From contig NC_017075.1 of NCBI RefSeq assembly GCF_000284255.1, forward strand, positions 4,650,001 to 4,714,000: a stretch of DNA of 64,000 nucleotides, written 5' to 3'. Every line of letters begins with the position of its first letter. Within the stretch, counting starts at the first letter, position 1. The position numbers were made by a program, and so were the translations under genes. Under the pieces are notes generated by a model. That model made no database searches and was not told where the DNA came from. It was given only the letters and a program-made list of their open reading frames with translations. Origin of the DNA: Rubrivivax gelatinosus IL144. Its GTDB lineage: Bacteria; Pseudomonadota; Gammaproteobacteria; Burkholderiales; Burkholderiaceae_C. Below are positions 18,816-27,879 of this stretch, piece by piece.

Positions 18816-19838
18816 TCAGGCTTCGAGCGGGTGCGCTTCGGCTTCGGGCCAGCGCATGGCCAGTCGCTGCCCGGGCTCGAACGGGCGCGCGTGGAAATCG
18901 GCATCGGACAGCGCCGCGGTCCAGGTGTGGACCGGCGCCTCGTCGTCGGCGGCATCTGCGGCGTCGGCGATGTCGCCCAGGGCCTGCACGTGCACCTGCA
19001 CCTGCGCGCCCTGGTACTCGATCGCCCGCACCGTGACGGGCAGGCCCTCGCCGTCGGCCGTCAGGCGCATGCGGTCGCTGCGCACAGCCACCTTGCCGGC
19101 CGGCGTCTCGATGACGTTGTGCGCACCGATGAAGCGGGCGACGAACTCGGTGCGCGGGCGCTCGAAGACCTCGCGTGCGCTGCCGGCCTGCTCGATACGG
19201 CCGTGGTTCATCACGACGACCAGGTCGGCCAGCGCCATCGCCTCTTCCTGCGAGTGCGTGACGTGCACGAAGCTCATGCCCAGTTCCTGGTGCCAGCGCT
19301 TGAGTTCGGCGCGCATCTTCAGGCGCAGGAAGGGGTCCAGCGCCGACAGCGGCTCGTCGAGCAGCAGCACACGCGGGCGCATCATCAGCGCGCGCGCCAG
19401 CGCCACACGCTGCTGCTGGCCGCCCGACAGCGCCGCCGGCAGGCGTGCCGCGTAAGGCGTCATCGCCACCAGCTCCAGCAGCTCGCGCGCCCTCGCCTCG
19501 CGTTCGGCTCGCGCGACGCCCTTCATGCGGGCGCTGAAGGCGACGTTGTCCAGTACCGTCAGATGCGGGAACAGCGCGTAGCTCTGGAACATCATCGCCG
19601 TGCCGCGTTCGGCCGGCGACAGGTGCGTCACCTCGCGCCCGGCGACGATGACGTGGCCCGAGGTCGGCGTCTCGTGGCCGGCGATCATGCGCAGCGTCGA
19701 GGTCTTGCCGCAGCCCGAGGGCCCGAGCAGGCAGCAGTAGCTGCCGCCGGCGATCTTCAGCTCGATGCCGGCCACGGCGACCGCGTCGCCGTAGTGCTTG
19801 GCGAGCGCTGCGAGTTCCAGGTCGGTGCGGGTGCTCAT
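18816..19838 (-). CDS. ABC transporter ATP-binding protein, PotA-type
   Basis: A 340-residue ATPase with Walker A GPSGCGKTST (near residue 39), Q-loop MMFQSYALFPHLTV, signature [16 protein letters not shown], Walker B VLLLDEPLSALDP and a C-terminal TOBE-type regulatory domain from about residue 240. The TOBE part carries an acidic Ala/Asp-rich insertion (GDIADAADAADDEAP). It is the first gene of the importer operon, divergent from the racemase. Confidence 0.92.
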   Translation of the reverse strand: MSTRTDLELAALAKHYGDAVAVAGIELKIAGGSYCCLLGPSGCGKTSTLRMIAGHETPTSGHVIVAGREVTHLSPAERGTAMMFQSYALFPHLTVLDNVAFSARMKGVARAEREARARELLELVAMTPYAARLPAALSGGQQQRVALARALMMRPRVLLLDEPLSALDPFLRLKMRAELKRWHQELGMSFVHVTHSQEEAMALADLVVVMNHGRIEQAGSAREVFERPRTEFVARFIGAHNVIETPAGKVAVRSDRMRLTADGEGLPVTVRAIEYQGAQVQVHVQALGDIADAADAADDEAPVHTWTAALSDADFHARPFEPGQRLAMRWPEAEAHPLEA

Positions 19839-19969
19839 CGACGCCGGCTGAACGCAACGAGCGTGCCACAACCGGCGCCGCGGGCCCGCCCCTTGCAGAA
19901 GGTGTTTTGTCGACAGCCGGGCACCAAGCGCACTCACCAGCCCGGTGAAACACGCACCAGCCCGGCCAC

Positions 19970-19981
19970 TTTGTATGCAAA
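19970..19981. promoter_or_regulatory. Candidate GntR/FCD operator in the divergent promoter
   Basis: TTTGTATGCAAA, a TTTG/CAAA dyad of the length and spacing typical of FCD-subfamily GntR operators. It lies 28 bases before the racemase start and within the 171-base divergent region before the ABC operon. Assignment to the linked regulator is inferred. Confidence 0.5.
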
Positions 19982-20009
19982 CTGCACCGCGATGGACGGA
20001 AGGCGGACG

Positions 20010-20741
20010 ATGAGACTGCTGCTGCTGAACCCCAACACCTCGGCCGCGATGACCGCGGCGATCGGCGCCGCGGCGCGCGAGGTTGCCGCGCCCGGCACCG
20101 AGATCGTCGCGCGCCAGCCGAGCTTCGGCCCGGCGTCGATCGAAGGCCATTTCGACGACGCCTTCGGCGCCGCCGGCGTCGCCGAGCAGGCGCGGCTGGC
20201 GGCCGGCGAAGGTTTCGACGCCACCGTCGTCGCCTGCTTCGGCGACCCGGGTGTCGACGCCGCACGCGAGGTGATGGCCGGCCCGGTGCTGGGCGTCGCC
20301 GAAGCCGCCTTCCACGCCGCGGCGATGCTGGCCACCGGCTTCTCGGTCGTGACGACGATGACCCGCACCTGCGTCATCGCCGAGCGCCTGGTGCAGCGCT
20401 ACGGCTTCGAACGCGTCTGCCGCGGCATCCACGGCACCGACATCCCGGTGCTGGACCTGGAGGCGGCCGGCGAGGCCTTGGTCGACACGCTGGAAGCCGC
20501 GGCGCGGCGTGCGCTGGCCGCCGACCGCAGCGAGGCCGTCGTGCTCGGCTGCGCCGGCATGGCCGGGCTGGCGGGCACGCTGCAGGCGCGGCTGGGCGTG
20601 CCGGTCGTCGACGGCGTCGCCGCCGCGGTCAAGTTCGCCGAGGCGCTGGCGGCGCTGGGGCTGAAGACGCCGAAGACCGGCGACTACGCGTCGCCGCGGT
20701 CCAAGCCCTGGGCCGGCTGGGCGGCGGGTTTCGGCGCGTAG
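20010..20741 (+). CDS. Aspartate/glutamate/hydantoin racemase family protein
   Basis: A 243-residue member of the Asp/Glu/hydantoin racemase superfamily. The N-terminus MRLLLLNPNTSAAMT is typical of hydantoin racemases. The two catalytic cysteines are visible: ATVVACFGDPGVDAAR near residue 75 and EAVVLGCAGMAGLA near residue 185. I chose the second ATG because GGAAGG lies 8 bases before it; an ATG 18 bases earlier is possible. Its 3' end runs 58 bases into the convergent plsC. With the divergent ABC importer and GntR regulator it looks like a small uptake and racemisation locus for a cyclic ureide or amino-acid derivative. Confidence 0.85.
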   Translation: MRLLLLNPNTSAAMTAAIGAAAREVAAPGTEIVARQPSFGPASIEGHFDDAFGAAGVAEQARLAAGEGFDATVVACFGDPGVDAAREVMAGPVLGVAEAAFHAAAMLATGFSVVTTMTRTCVIAERLVQRYGFERVCRGIHGTDIPVLDLEAAGEALVDTLEAAARRALAADRSEAVVLGCAGMAGLAGTLQARLGVPVVDGVAAAVKFAEALAALGLKTPKTGDYASPRSKPWAGWAAGFGA

Positions 20742-21481
20742 GCCTCGGGGTCCAGGCGGTGCATCTCGGCCTCGATCCAGGCCTCGACTTCACGCATCAG
20801 CTCGTCGGGCTGGCGACCGGTCGAATCGATGGGTGCGCCGATCGAGACCTCGACCAGCCCCGGCCGCAGCAGCATGCTCCTGGCCGGCCAGCAGCGGCCG
20901 GCGGCCACGGCGATCGGCACGATGGGCACGCCGGCGGTGACCGCCAGGCGCGCGGCGCCGGTCTTGTAGGCGCCCTGGGTGCCGCGCGGCGTGCGTGTGC
21001 CCTCGGGGAACATGATCACCCAGTTGCCCAGGTCGAACAGGCGCCGACCCTGCTTGGCGACCTTGTTCCAGGCCTCGGCGCGGCGCGAGCGGTCGATGTG
21101 GATCATGTCCAGCCGCGCCAGCGCCCAGCCGAAGAACGGCACCCACAGCAGCTCGCGCTTGAAGACGTAGGCGATCGGATGCGGCATCAGCATCGGCAGC
21201 GCGAAGGTCTCCCAGGTCGACTGGTGCTTGGCGGCGAGCACGACGGCCGAATAGCGGTCGGCGCGTGTCGGCACGTTCTCGATGCCGTGCACGCGCCAGG
21301 CGACACCGCAGATGACGCGTGCGCTGCGGATCGCCAGCGTCACCCAGCCGACGCAGATGCGGTAGCAGACGCGTTTGGGCGCGACCAGCGAAGCCAGCAG
21401 CAGCACCGTCGCCCAGGGCGCGACGGTCAGCGTCAGCCAGGCCCAGTACAGCGCCGAGCGCGCCAGCCAGCCGGCGCGCAT
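20684..21481 (-). CDS. plsC: 1-acyl-sn-glycerol-3-phosphate acyltransferase family protein
   Basis: Membrane-associated acyltransferase, 265 residues, making phosphatidic acid from lysophosphatidic acid or acylating a similar acceptor. Motif I reads KHQSTWETF, with Glu where the textbook HxxxxD has Asp; I recall this form from related Burkholderiales proteins, so I do not treat it as inactivating. Motif III is FPEGTRTPRG. Hydrophobic segments lie at the N-terminus (WAWLTLTVAPWATVLLLASL). One-base overlap (TGATG) with gmhB upstream; the last 58 bases overlap the convergent racemase. Confidence 0.88.
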   Translation of the reverse strand: MRAGWLARSALYWAWLTLTVAPWATVLLLASLVAPKRVCYRICVGWVTLAIRSARVICGVAWRVHGIENVPTRADRYSAVVLAAKHQSTWETFALPMLMPHPIAYVFKRELLWVPFFGWALARLDMIHIDRSRRAEAWNKVAKQGRRLFDLGNWVIMFPEGTRTPRGTQGAYKTGAARLAVTAGVPIVPIAVAAGRCWPARSMLLRPGLVEVSIGAPIDSTGRQPDELMREVEAWIEAEMHRLDPEAYAPKPAAQPAQGLDRGDA

Positions 21482-22089
21482 CAGCTGCGGTCTCCCGCGG
21501 CGGCCTCCTGCGGCTGGCTGCGGTCGCGCTGCAGCACGTAGTCGGCGAAAGCCGAGAGACTGGCGTGGGCGCGTGCGCCCGGCACCTGGTGCAGCGTGTG
21601 GTGCAGCTGCTCGTCGTCGAGCGCGGCGGCGCGGCCGGAGAGGATCAGGTGCGGCTCGCAGCCGGCGGCGCGCGCGGCGACAAGGTCACGCACCGTGTCG
21701 CCGGCCATCGGCACGCTCTTCAGGTCGACGCCGTAGCGCCGGCCGACGTCCAGCAGCATGCCCGGCAGCGGCTTGCGGCAGTCGCACTGCTCCTCGGGCG
21801 TGTGCGGACAGAAGAACACCGCGTCGAAACGCCCGCCCAGCGCCGCGAGCTGGCGCTGCATGTGCGCGTGCACGGCGTTGACCGAGACCATGTCGATCAT
21901 GCCGCGGCCGATGCCGGCCTGGTTGGTCGCCAGCACGACGTGCCAGCCGGCGTGGTTCAGCCGCGCGACGGCCTCCAGCGAGCCCTTGATCGGGACCCAT
22001 TCCTCGGGCCCCTTGACGTGATCCTCGCGGTACTCGTTGAGGATGCCGTCGCGGCCCAGGATCACGAGCTTGAGCGACGGCGCGGGCAT
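21481..22089 (-). CDS. gmhB: D-glycero-D-manno-heptose 1,7-bisphosphate phosphatase (GmhB) family, nucleophile Asp replaced by Gly
   Basis: A 202-residue HAD phosphatase of the GmhB type, which removes the 7-phosphate in LPS heptose synthesis. The start was chosen at MPAPSLKL because GAGGAGAG precedes it. Motif II ATNQAGIGRG, the zinc loop CPHTPEEQCDCRKP with the motif III lysine, and MAGDTVRDL (motif IV) are intact. Motif I, however, reads LGRDGILNE where GmhB has LDRDG: the nucleophile aspartate codon is GGC (22054-22056), one transition from GAC. A true change would abolish normal phosphatase chemistry. It could instead be a sequencing error or a repurposed protein. Co-transcribed with plsC. 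Confidence 0.85.
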   Translation of the reverse strand: MPAPSLKLVILGRDGILNEYREDHVKGPEEWVPIKGSLEAVARLNHAGWHVVLATNQAGIGRGMIDMVSVNAVHAHMQRQLAALGGRFDAVFFCPHTPEEQCDCRKPLPGMLLDVGRRYGVDLKSVPMAGDTVRDLVAARAAGCEPHLILSGRAAALDDEQLHHTLHQVPGARAHASLSAFADYVLQRDRSQPQEAAAGDRS

Positions 22090-22132
22090 GGACTCTCTCC
22101 TCGGCAATACGAAGAACAGCGCCCGCTACCGC

Positions 22133-22219
22133 TCAAGCTTCCCGCCACGGATCCGGCTCTGCCGGTCCGTCGGCGGACGGCCCCCTCGGGGGTAGCGAGC
22201 GCGAGCGAGCTCGGGGGCG
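22133..22219 (-). repeat. Intergenic hairpin repeat, copy 1 (after glyS)
   Basis: Shares its ends with a second copy at 33528-33694. The common parts are TCAAGCTTCCCGCCACG, a short C/G-rich hairpin (here CCGGCTCTGCCGG), GTCGGCGGACGGCC and, at the other end, GGGGTAGCGAGCG with flanking G and C runs. It forms several stem-loops and lies directly downstream of a minus-strand gene, so it may act as a terminator or an mRNA 3' end. Confidence 0.75.
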
Positions 22220-24334
22220 TCATGTCGCCAACCGCGAGAGGTCGGCGACGCGGTTCATCGCGGCGTGCAGCGTGGCCAGCAGCGCGAGGCGGTTGCGGCG
22301 CAGCGCCGGGTCCTCGGCGTTGACCATCACGGCGTCGAAGAAGGCGTCGACCGGCGCCTTCAGCGCCGCCAGCGCCTGCAGCGAGGCGGTGTAGTCGGCG
22401 CGGGCGAAGGCTTCGTCGGCTTGCGGCGCGACACGGCCCAGCGCGTCGAACAGCGCCGCTTCGGCCGGCTCGACCAGGCGTGCCGGTTCGACGGCGCCGC
22501 CGGCGGCCTCGTCGCTCTTCTTCAGGATGTTGCCGACCCGCTTGTTGGCCGCGGCCAGCGCCGGCGCCTCGGGCAGCGCGGCAAACGCCCGCACCGCCGC
22601 CAGGCGCTGCGGCAGTTCGGCCCAGCGTTCGGCGCGCAAGGCGACGACGGCGTCGACCTCGTGCGCGCTGTAGCCCTGCTCGCGCAGCCAGCCGATCAGG
22701 CGCTCGTCGAGGAAACGCAGCACCTCGGCCTGGGCCTGGCCGTGACCGGCCGGGAAGGCGGCGAAGGCCGCCGAGACCAGCGCCGGCACCGACAGCGGCA
22801 GCGCCTTCTCGACCAGCATGCGGATCACGCCCAGCGCGTGGCGGCGCAGCGCGAACGGGTCCTTGTCGCCGGTGGGCAGCTGGCCGATGCCGAACAGGCC
22901 GGCCAGCGTCTCCAGCTTGTCGGCCAGCGCGACCGTGATGCCGGCCAGGCCGGCGTCGGTGCGCGGCAGCGCGTCGCCGGCGAAACGCGGCCGGTACTGG
23001 TCCTCGACGGCCAGCGCGACGGCTTCGGTCTCGCCGTCGTGGCGCGCGTAGTAGCCGCCCATCACACCCTGCAGCTCGGGGAACTCGCCGACCATGTCGG
23101 TCAGCAGGTCGGCCTTGGCCAGCAGCGCGGCGCGGTCGGCCAGCGCGGCCAGTTCGGCACCGCCGAGCTGCTCGCCGATGTGGCGCGCGATCGTGCGCAC
23201 ACGCTCGACACGTTCGCCCTGGCTACCCAGCTTGCCGTGGTAGACCACCTTGGCCAGCGCCGGGATGCGCGATTCCAGCGTCTTCTTGCGGTCCTGGTCG
23301 AAGAAGAACTTGGCGTCGGCCAGGCGCGGGCGCACGACACGCTCGTTGCCGCCGACGACGCGGCTGGCGTCGGCCGGGCGGATGTTGCTGACGACGAGGA
23401 AACGTTCGGTCAGCCGGCCCTGGCCGTCGAGCAGCGGGAAGTACTTCTGGTTGGCCTTCATCGTCAGGATCAGGCACTCCTGCGGCACGGCCAGGAACTC
23501 GGGCTCGAAACGCGCCAGCAGCACGTTCGGGCGTTCGACCAGCGCCGTCACCTCGTCGAGCAGCGCGTCGTCGTCGATCGGCTTCAGGCCTTCCTTCGCG
23601 GCGGCCTCGTTCAGCTGGCGCACGATCTCGGCGCGGCGCTCGGCGAAGCTGGCGATGACGGCGCCTTCTTCGCGCAGCTGCGCGGCGTAGCTGTCGGCGT
23701 CGCGGATCTCGACGGTCGGCGTCGCCGCCTCGAAACGGTGGCCGTGCGTCGTGCGGCCGGCCTGCAGGCCGAGCACGCCGACCGGCACGATGTCGGCGCC
23801 GTGCAGCGCGATCAGGCCGTGCGCCGGGCGCACGAAGTCGACGCTGGTCCAGCCGTCGGCGAGCTGGTACTTCATCACCTTGGGAATCGGCAGCTTGGCG
23901 ACGGCGTCGGCCAGCGCCTTCTGCAGGCCCTCGGCCAGCGTCGCGCCGGGCTGCACGCTGTCCAGGTACAGCGCCTCGTTCTTGCCTTCGCCCTGGCGCT
24001 TGAGCTGCGCCACGACCTCGGCGCCGTGGCCCAGCGCGGCCAGTTTCTTCAGCAGCGCCGGCGAGGCGCTGCCGTCGGCGGCCAGCGCCACGGCCACCGG
24101 CATCAGCTTGGTGCTGACGGCCTGGTCGGGCGCCTTGGAGGCGACGCCGGCGACATGCACCGCCTGCCGGCGCGGCGAAGCGTAGGCGGTGACGGCGGCG
24201 TCGGCCGCGGCCAGCTGCTGGGCGCGCAGGCCGTCGGCCAGCACGGCGGCGAAAGCCTCGCCCAGCTTCTTCAGCGCCTTGGGCGGCAGTTCCTCGACGA
24301 AAAGTTCGACGAGCAGGTTCTTCTTGTCGTTCAT
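22220..24334 (-). CDS. glyS: Glycyl-tRNA synthetase beta subunit
   Basis: Beta chain of the tetrameric (alpha2beta2) glycyl-tRNA synthetase. The 704 residues fit the family. Recognisable parts are LLVELFVEELPPKALKKLG at the N-terminus, HGHRFEA, the ECLILTMKANQKYFPLL block near residue 290, KVVYHGKLGSQGERVERV, and a C-terminal anticodon-binding helical region ending MNRVADLSRLA. It begins 3 bases after the glyQ stop codon and is followed by the hairpin repeat. Confidence 0.97.
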   Translation of the reverse strand: MNDKKNLLVELFVEELPPKALKKLGEAFAAVLADGLRAQQLAAADAAVTAYASPRRQAVHVAGVASKAPDQAVSTKLMPVAVALAADGSASPALLKKLAALGHGAEVVAQLKRQGEGKNEALYLDSVQPGATLAEGLQKALADAVAKLPIPKVMKYQLADGWTSVDFVRPAHGLIALHGADIVPVGVLGLQAGRTTHGHRFEAATPTVEIRDADSYAAQLREEGAVIASFAERRAEIVRQLNEAAAKEGLKPIDDDALLDEVTALVERPNVLLARFEPEFLAVPQECLILTMKANQKYFPLLDGQGRLTERFLVVSNIRPADASRVVGGNERVVRPRLADAKFFFDQDRKKTLESRIPALAKVVYHGKLGSQGERVERVRTIARHIGEQLGGAELAALADRAALLAKADLLTDMVGEFPELQGVMGGYYARHDGETEAVALAVEDQYRPRFAGDALPRTDAGLAGITVALADKLETLAGLFGIGQLPTGDKDPFALRRHALGVIRMLVEKALPLSVPALVSAAFAAFPAGHGQAQAEVLRFLDERLIGWLREQGYSAHEVDAVVALRAERWAELPQRLAAVRAFAALPEAPALAAANKRVGNILKKSDEAAGGAVEPARLVEPAEAALFDALGRVAPQADEAFARADYTASLQALAALKAPVDAFFDAVMVNAEDPALRRNRLALLATLHAAMNRVADLSRLAT

Positions 24335-24337
24335 GGT

Positions 24338-25255
24338 TCAGGCCGCCTTCTTCGCGAGCTGCGCGGCGACTTCGTCGGCCCACTCGCGCGGCGCGAGCGG
24401 GAAGCCCAGGCGGGCGCGGCTGTCGAGGTAGCTCTGGGCGACGGCGCGCGCCAGGTTGCGGATGCGGCCGATGTAGGCGGCACGTTCGGTGACGCTGATC
24501 GCGCCGCGCGCGTCGAGCAGGTTGAAGGTGTGCGCGGCCTTCAGCAGCTGTTCGTAGGCCGGAAGCGCGAGCTGCTGCTCCATCAGGTACTTCGACTGCT
24601 TCTCGTGCGCCGAGAAGGCCGAAAGCAGGAACTCGACGTCGCTGTGCTCGAAGTTGTAGGTGCTCTGCTCGACCTCGTTCTGGTGGTAGACGTCGCCGTA
24701 CTTCAGCGTGTCGGTCCACTGCAGGTCGTAGACGTTGTCCACGCCCTGCAGGTACATCGCCAGGCGCTCCAGACCGTAGGTGATCTCGCCGGTGATCGGC
24801 TTGCAGTCGATGCCGCCGACCTGCTGGAAGTAGGTGAACTGGGTCACCTCCATGCCGTTCAGCCAGACCTCCCAGCCCAGGCCCCAGCAGCCCAGCGTCG
24901 GGTTCTCCCAGTCGTCCTCGACGAAACGCACGTCGTTGGACTTCAGGTCGAAGCCCAGCGCTTCGAGCGAACCGAGGTAGAGGTCGAGGATGTTGGCCGG
25001 CGCGGGCTTGAGCACCACCTGATATTGATAGTAGTGCTGCAGGCGGTTCGGGTTCTCGCCGTAGCGGCCGTCCTTGGGGCGGCGGCTGGGCTGCACGTAG
25101 GCCGCCTTCCAGGGTTCCGGGCCGATCGAACGCAGGAAGGTCGCGGTGTGGCTGGTGCCGGCGCCGACTTCCATGTCGTAAGGCTGCAGCAGGGCACAGC
25201 CCTGGGCGTCCCAGTAGGACTGCAGCTTGAGGATGATCTGCTGGAAGGTGAGCAT
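24338..25255 (-). CDS. glyQ: Glycyl-tRNA synthetase alpha subunit
   Basis: Catalytic alpha chain of glycyl-tRNA synthetase, 305 residues. Highly conserved family segments are present: [79 protein letters not shown] and [18 protein letters not shown]. First gene of the glyQS operon. Confidence 0.98.
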   Translation of the reverse strand: MLTFQQIILKLQSYWDAQGCALLQPYDMEVGAGTSHTATFLRSIGPEPWKAAYVQPSRRPKDGRYGENPNRLQHYYQYQVVLKPAPANILDLYLGSLEALGFDLKSNDVRFVEDDWENPTLGCWGLGWEVWLNGMEVTQFTYFQQVGGIDCKPITGEITYGLERLAMYLQGVDNVYDLQWTDTLKYGDVYHQNEVEQSTYNFEHSDVEFLLSAFSAHEKQSKYLMEQQLALPAYEQLLKAAHTFNLLDARGAISVTERAAYIGRIRNLARAVAQSYLDSRARLGFPLAPREWADEVAAQLAKKAA

Positions 25256-25286
25256 GACGGCAGGCGCGTACGGAAAACCCGGAAGT

Positions 25287-26825
25287 TTACGCAGCCCGCC
25301 GCCTCCACCCCGCCGACAGCATCACGACCAGCGCCGCCAGCAGCGCCAGCGGCCACAGCCCGAAACGCGCCGCCCACCAGGCAAACGGCGTGACGCCGGT
25401 GCGGCCCTCGACCTCGGTTTCGAGCACGCCGCGTGTGCCGGGCGCGAGCTCGGCCGTCACCTCGGCGTGGGCATCGATGACCACCGTCATGCCGGTGTTG
25501 GTGGCGCGGATCATCGGCCGCTGGAACTCCAGCGCGCGCAGGCGAGAGATGTTCAGATGCTGCGGCAGCGCCACCGTGTCGCCGAACCAGGCGATGTTGG
25601 AGACGTTGGCGAAGATCGTCGGCGCGGCCGCCGGGTCGGCGAAACGCCGCGCCAGCTCCTCGCCGAACAGATCCTCGTAACAGATGTTCGGGCCGATGCG
25701 CTGGCCGAGCGCGGCGAACGAAGGCGGGTTCACGACGCCGCGGTCGAAGTCGCCCAGCGGGATGTTCATCGCCTCGGTGAACCAGCGGAAACCCGTCGGC
25801 ACGAACTCGCCGAAAGGCACGAGGTGGTGCTTGTCGTAGCGGTAGCGCTCGCCGTCGGAGAGCCCGGCGACCGAGTTCGTGTAGCCGCGGTCGAAGTCGC
25901 CCAGCGGCACGCCGACCAGCGCCGCGCGCCCCGGCGCGGCGAAACGCGCGACCAGCCGGTCCCAGTAGCCGGGCGCGAACTCGGCGAGCTGGAACGGCAG
26001 CAGCGGCACCGCGGTCTCGGGCGCGACGACGAGCTGGCCGCGCGCGCCGTCCAGCGCCTGCTCCAGCCAGGCCATCGCCTCGGGCATGCGCTCGACGGCG
26101 AACTTCTCGTCCTGGGCGACGTTGGTCTGCACCAGCGTCACCGTCAGCGCGCCGGCCGGGGCGTCGAAACGCTGCAGCGCCGCCAGCCCGGGCAGGCCGA
26201 GCAGAGCCAGCGCCGCGAGCAGCGGCGCCACGCGCCCGCGCCGCAGCGTCGCGGCGTGCGCCAGCAAGGCCGCGGCGAAAGCCAGCACCGCGCCCAGGCC
26301 GTAGACGCCGACCCAGGGCGCCAACGCCGCCAGCGGCGCGTCGACCAGCGCGTAGCCCGAGGCGACCCAGGGAAAGCCGGTGAACAGCACGCCGCGCGCC
26401 AGCTCGGCCAGCAGCCACAGCGCCGCGAACAGCGCCGCGTCGGGCGCGGCGCGGCCGCGCCGCCAGCGGGCGAACGCGGCCATCGCCGCCGCAAGATAGA
26501 GAGACAGCGCCGCGGCCAGCGCGGCGACGCCGGCGGCCGCCAGCGGCGCCGGCAGCCCGCCGTAGCGGTGCATGCTGACGTACAGCCACCAGGTGCCCGC
26601 CGCCAGCCAGCCGAAGCCGTAGGCCCAGCCCAGCAGCGCGGCGCGCCCCGGCGCGGCACGGCCGCAGGCCAGCGCCAGCAGCGCCGTCGACACCACGGCC
26701 AGCGGCCAAGCCGTGGTCTGCACGAAGGCCAGCGTCTGCAGCGCGCCGAGCGCGGCCATCACCAGCGGCAGCGACCAGCGCCCGCGTGCCGCCGGCCGTG
26801 CCGTCGTGAACATGATCCGGGTCAT
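25287..26825 (-). CDS. lnt: Apolipoprotein N-acyltransferase
   Basis: Inner-membrane enzyme that adds the third acyl chain to outer-membrane lipoproteins. It has 512 residues: about six N-terminal membrane spans, then a nitrilase-like periplasmic domain. The catalytic triad is visible: Glu in [13 protein letters not shown], Lys in [13 protein letters not shown] and Cys in [15 protein letters not shown] final membrane span ([20 protein letters not shown]) anchors the C-terminus. It lies 40 bases after corC, the usual proteobacterial order. Confidence 0.95.
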   Translation of the reverse strand: MTRIMFTTARPAARGRWSLPLVMAALGALQTLAFVQTTAWPLAVVSTALLALACGRAAPGRAALLGWAYGFGWLAAGTWWLYVSMHRYGGLPAPLAAAGVAALAAALSLYLAAAMAAFARWRRGRAAPDAALFAALWLLAELARGVLFTGFPWVASGYALVDAPLAALAPWVGVYGLGAVLAFAAALLAHAATLRRGRVAPLLAALALLGLPGLAALQRFDAPAGALTVTLVQTNVAQDEKFAVERMPEAMAWLEQALDGARGQLVVAPETAVPLLPFQLAEFAPGYWDRLVARFAAPGRAALVGVPLGDFDRGYTNSVAGLSDGERYRYDKHHLVPFGEFVPTGFRWFTEAMNIPLGDFDRGVVNPPSFAALGQRIGPNICYEDLFGEELARRFADPAAAPTIFANVSNIAWFGDTVALPQHLNISRLRALEFQRPMIRATNTGMTVVIDAHAEVTAELAPGTRGVLETEVEGRTGVTPFAWWAARFGLWPLALLAALVVMLSAGWRRRAA

Positions 26826-26865
26826 CGCCGCCCCTCGCGGGCGGCGTTCACGGCCGCGGCGCGCG

Positions 26866-27756
26866 TCATGCGCGCGGCTCGCCGGATGCGCCGATGCGCC
26901 AGACGCGGAACCAGCGCACGGCGCCGCCGCGCGTCAGCATCACCGTGAAGCGCAGGCCGCCGATCTCCAGCGACTCGCCGCGCCGCGGCACGCGGCCGAA
27001 CTCCTGCGCGACGAGGCCGCCGATGGTGTCGAAGTCCTCGGTCGGCAGCTCGACGGCGAAGGCGCGGTTGACGGCCTCGATCTCGACGTCGCCGGCGACG
27101 CGCTGCGAGCCGTCGGCCAGCGTGTAGATGCCGGCGTCGCCGCGGCCGTCGTCGCGATCGTCGAACTCGTCCTCGATCTCGCCGACGATCTCCTCGAGCA
27201 CGTCCTCGATCGTGATCAGCCCGGCGGTGTTGCCGAACTCGTCGATGACGATCGCCAGATGGTTGCGGTTGGAGCGGAAGTCGCGCAGCAGCTCGTTCAG
27301 GCGCTTGCTCTCGGGCACGAAGACCGCCGGGCGCAGCAACGTGCGCAGGTTCAGCCCGGGCGCGCGCTGCAGCTTCAGCAGATCCTTGGCCAGCAGGATG
27401 CCGATGACGTTCTCGCGCTTGTCCTCGTAGACCGGGAAACGCGAATGGCCGGCGTCGATGACGGCCGACAGGAGGGCGTCGTAGTCGGCTTCGATGTCCA
27501 GCATGTCCATGCGCGGCGCGGCGACCATCACGTCGCCGGCGCTGAGGTCGGCCATGCGCAGAACGCCTTCGAGCATCAGCCGCGACTCGGGCTCGATCAG
27601 CTCGCGCTGTTCGGCCTCGGCCAGGGTCTTCATCAGTTCGTCCTTGCTGTCGGGGCCGGGCGAGACGAGCTCGACCAGGCGCTCGAAGAAGGAGCGTTTG
27701 TCCGCGGGCGACGCCGCCGCGCCACGCGCGGACTTGGGAGAAGGAGGTTCGGACAC
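26866..27756 (-). CDS. corC: CorC/HlyC-family CBS-domain protein
   Basis: A 296-residue soluble protein of the CorC type, associated with Mg2+/Co2+ homeostasis and lipoprotein-processing neighbourhoods. Two CBS modules are visible (APRMDMLDIEADYDALLSAV with GHSRFPVYEDKRENVIGIL, then RSNRNHLAIVIDEFGNTAGL and ITIEDVLEEIVGEIEDEFDD), and a C-terminal CorC_HlyC domain ends in MLTRGGAVRWFRVWR. No ATG occurs near the expected start, so I chose a GTG giving VSEPPSPKSARG; the Shine-Dalgarno sequence is weak, so the exact start is uncertain. Next gene is lnt. Confidence 0.88.
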   Translation of the reverse strand: MSEPPSPKSARGAAASPADKRSFFERLVELVSPGPDSKDELMKTLAEAEQRELIEPESRLMLEGVLRMADLSAGDVMVAAPRMDMLDIEADYDALLSAVIDAGHSRFPVYEDKRENVIGILLAKDLLKLQRAPGLNLRTLLRPAVFVPESKRLNELLRDFRSNRNHLAIVIDEFGNTAGLITIEDVLEEIVGEIEDEFDDRDDGRGDAGIYTLADGSQRVAGDVEIEAVNRAFAVELPTEDFDTIGGLVAQEFGRVPRRGESLEIGGLRFTVMLTRGGAVRWFRVWRIGASGEPRA

Positions 27757-27879
27757 GAGGGTGTCGGCAGTAGGGGTAACGAAGAATACCCCACGCGCTT
27801 GACACGGTCGGGGGCTTGCAAGACAGTCTGCCGCCCTCAACTGGGAGGGCCTCTTCCTCCCCCAGACTCCCCCGACACC

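Noticed and set aside
20684..21481. PlsC motif I with Glu in place of Asp as a sign of inactivation
   Set aside because: As I recall, related Burkholderiales acyltransferases carry the same KHQSTWE form, so it is probably a normal variant.
22265..25393. Open frame of 1042 codons on the plus strand opposite glyS and glyQ
   Set aside because: The opposite strand encodes two clear tRNA synthetase subunits; the frame is Gln/Arg/Asp-rich low-complexity, typical of antisense frames in GC-rich DNA.
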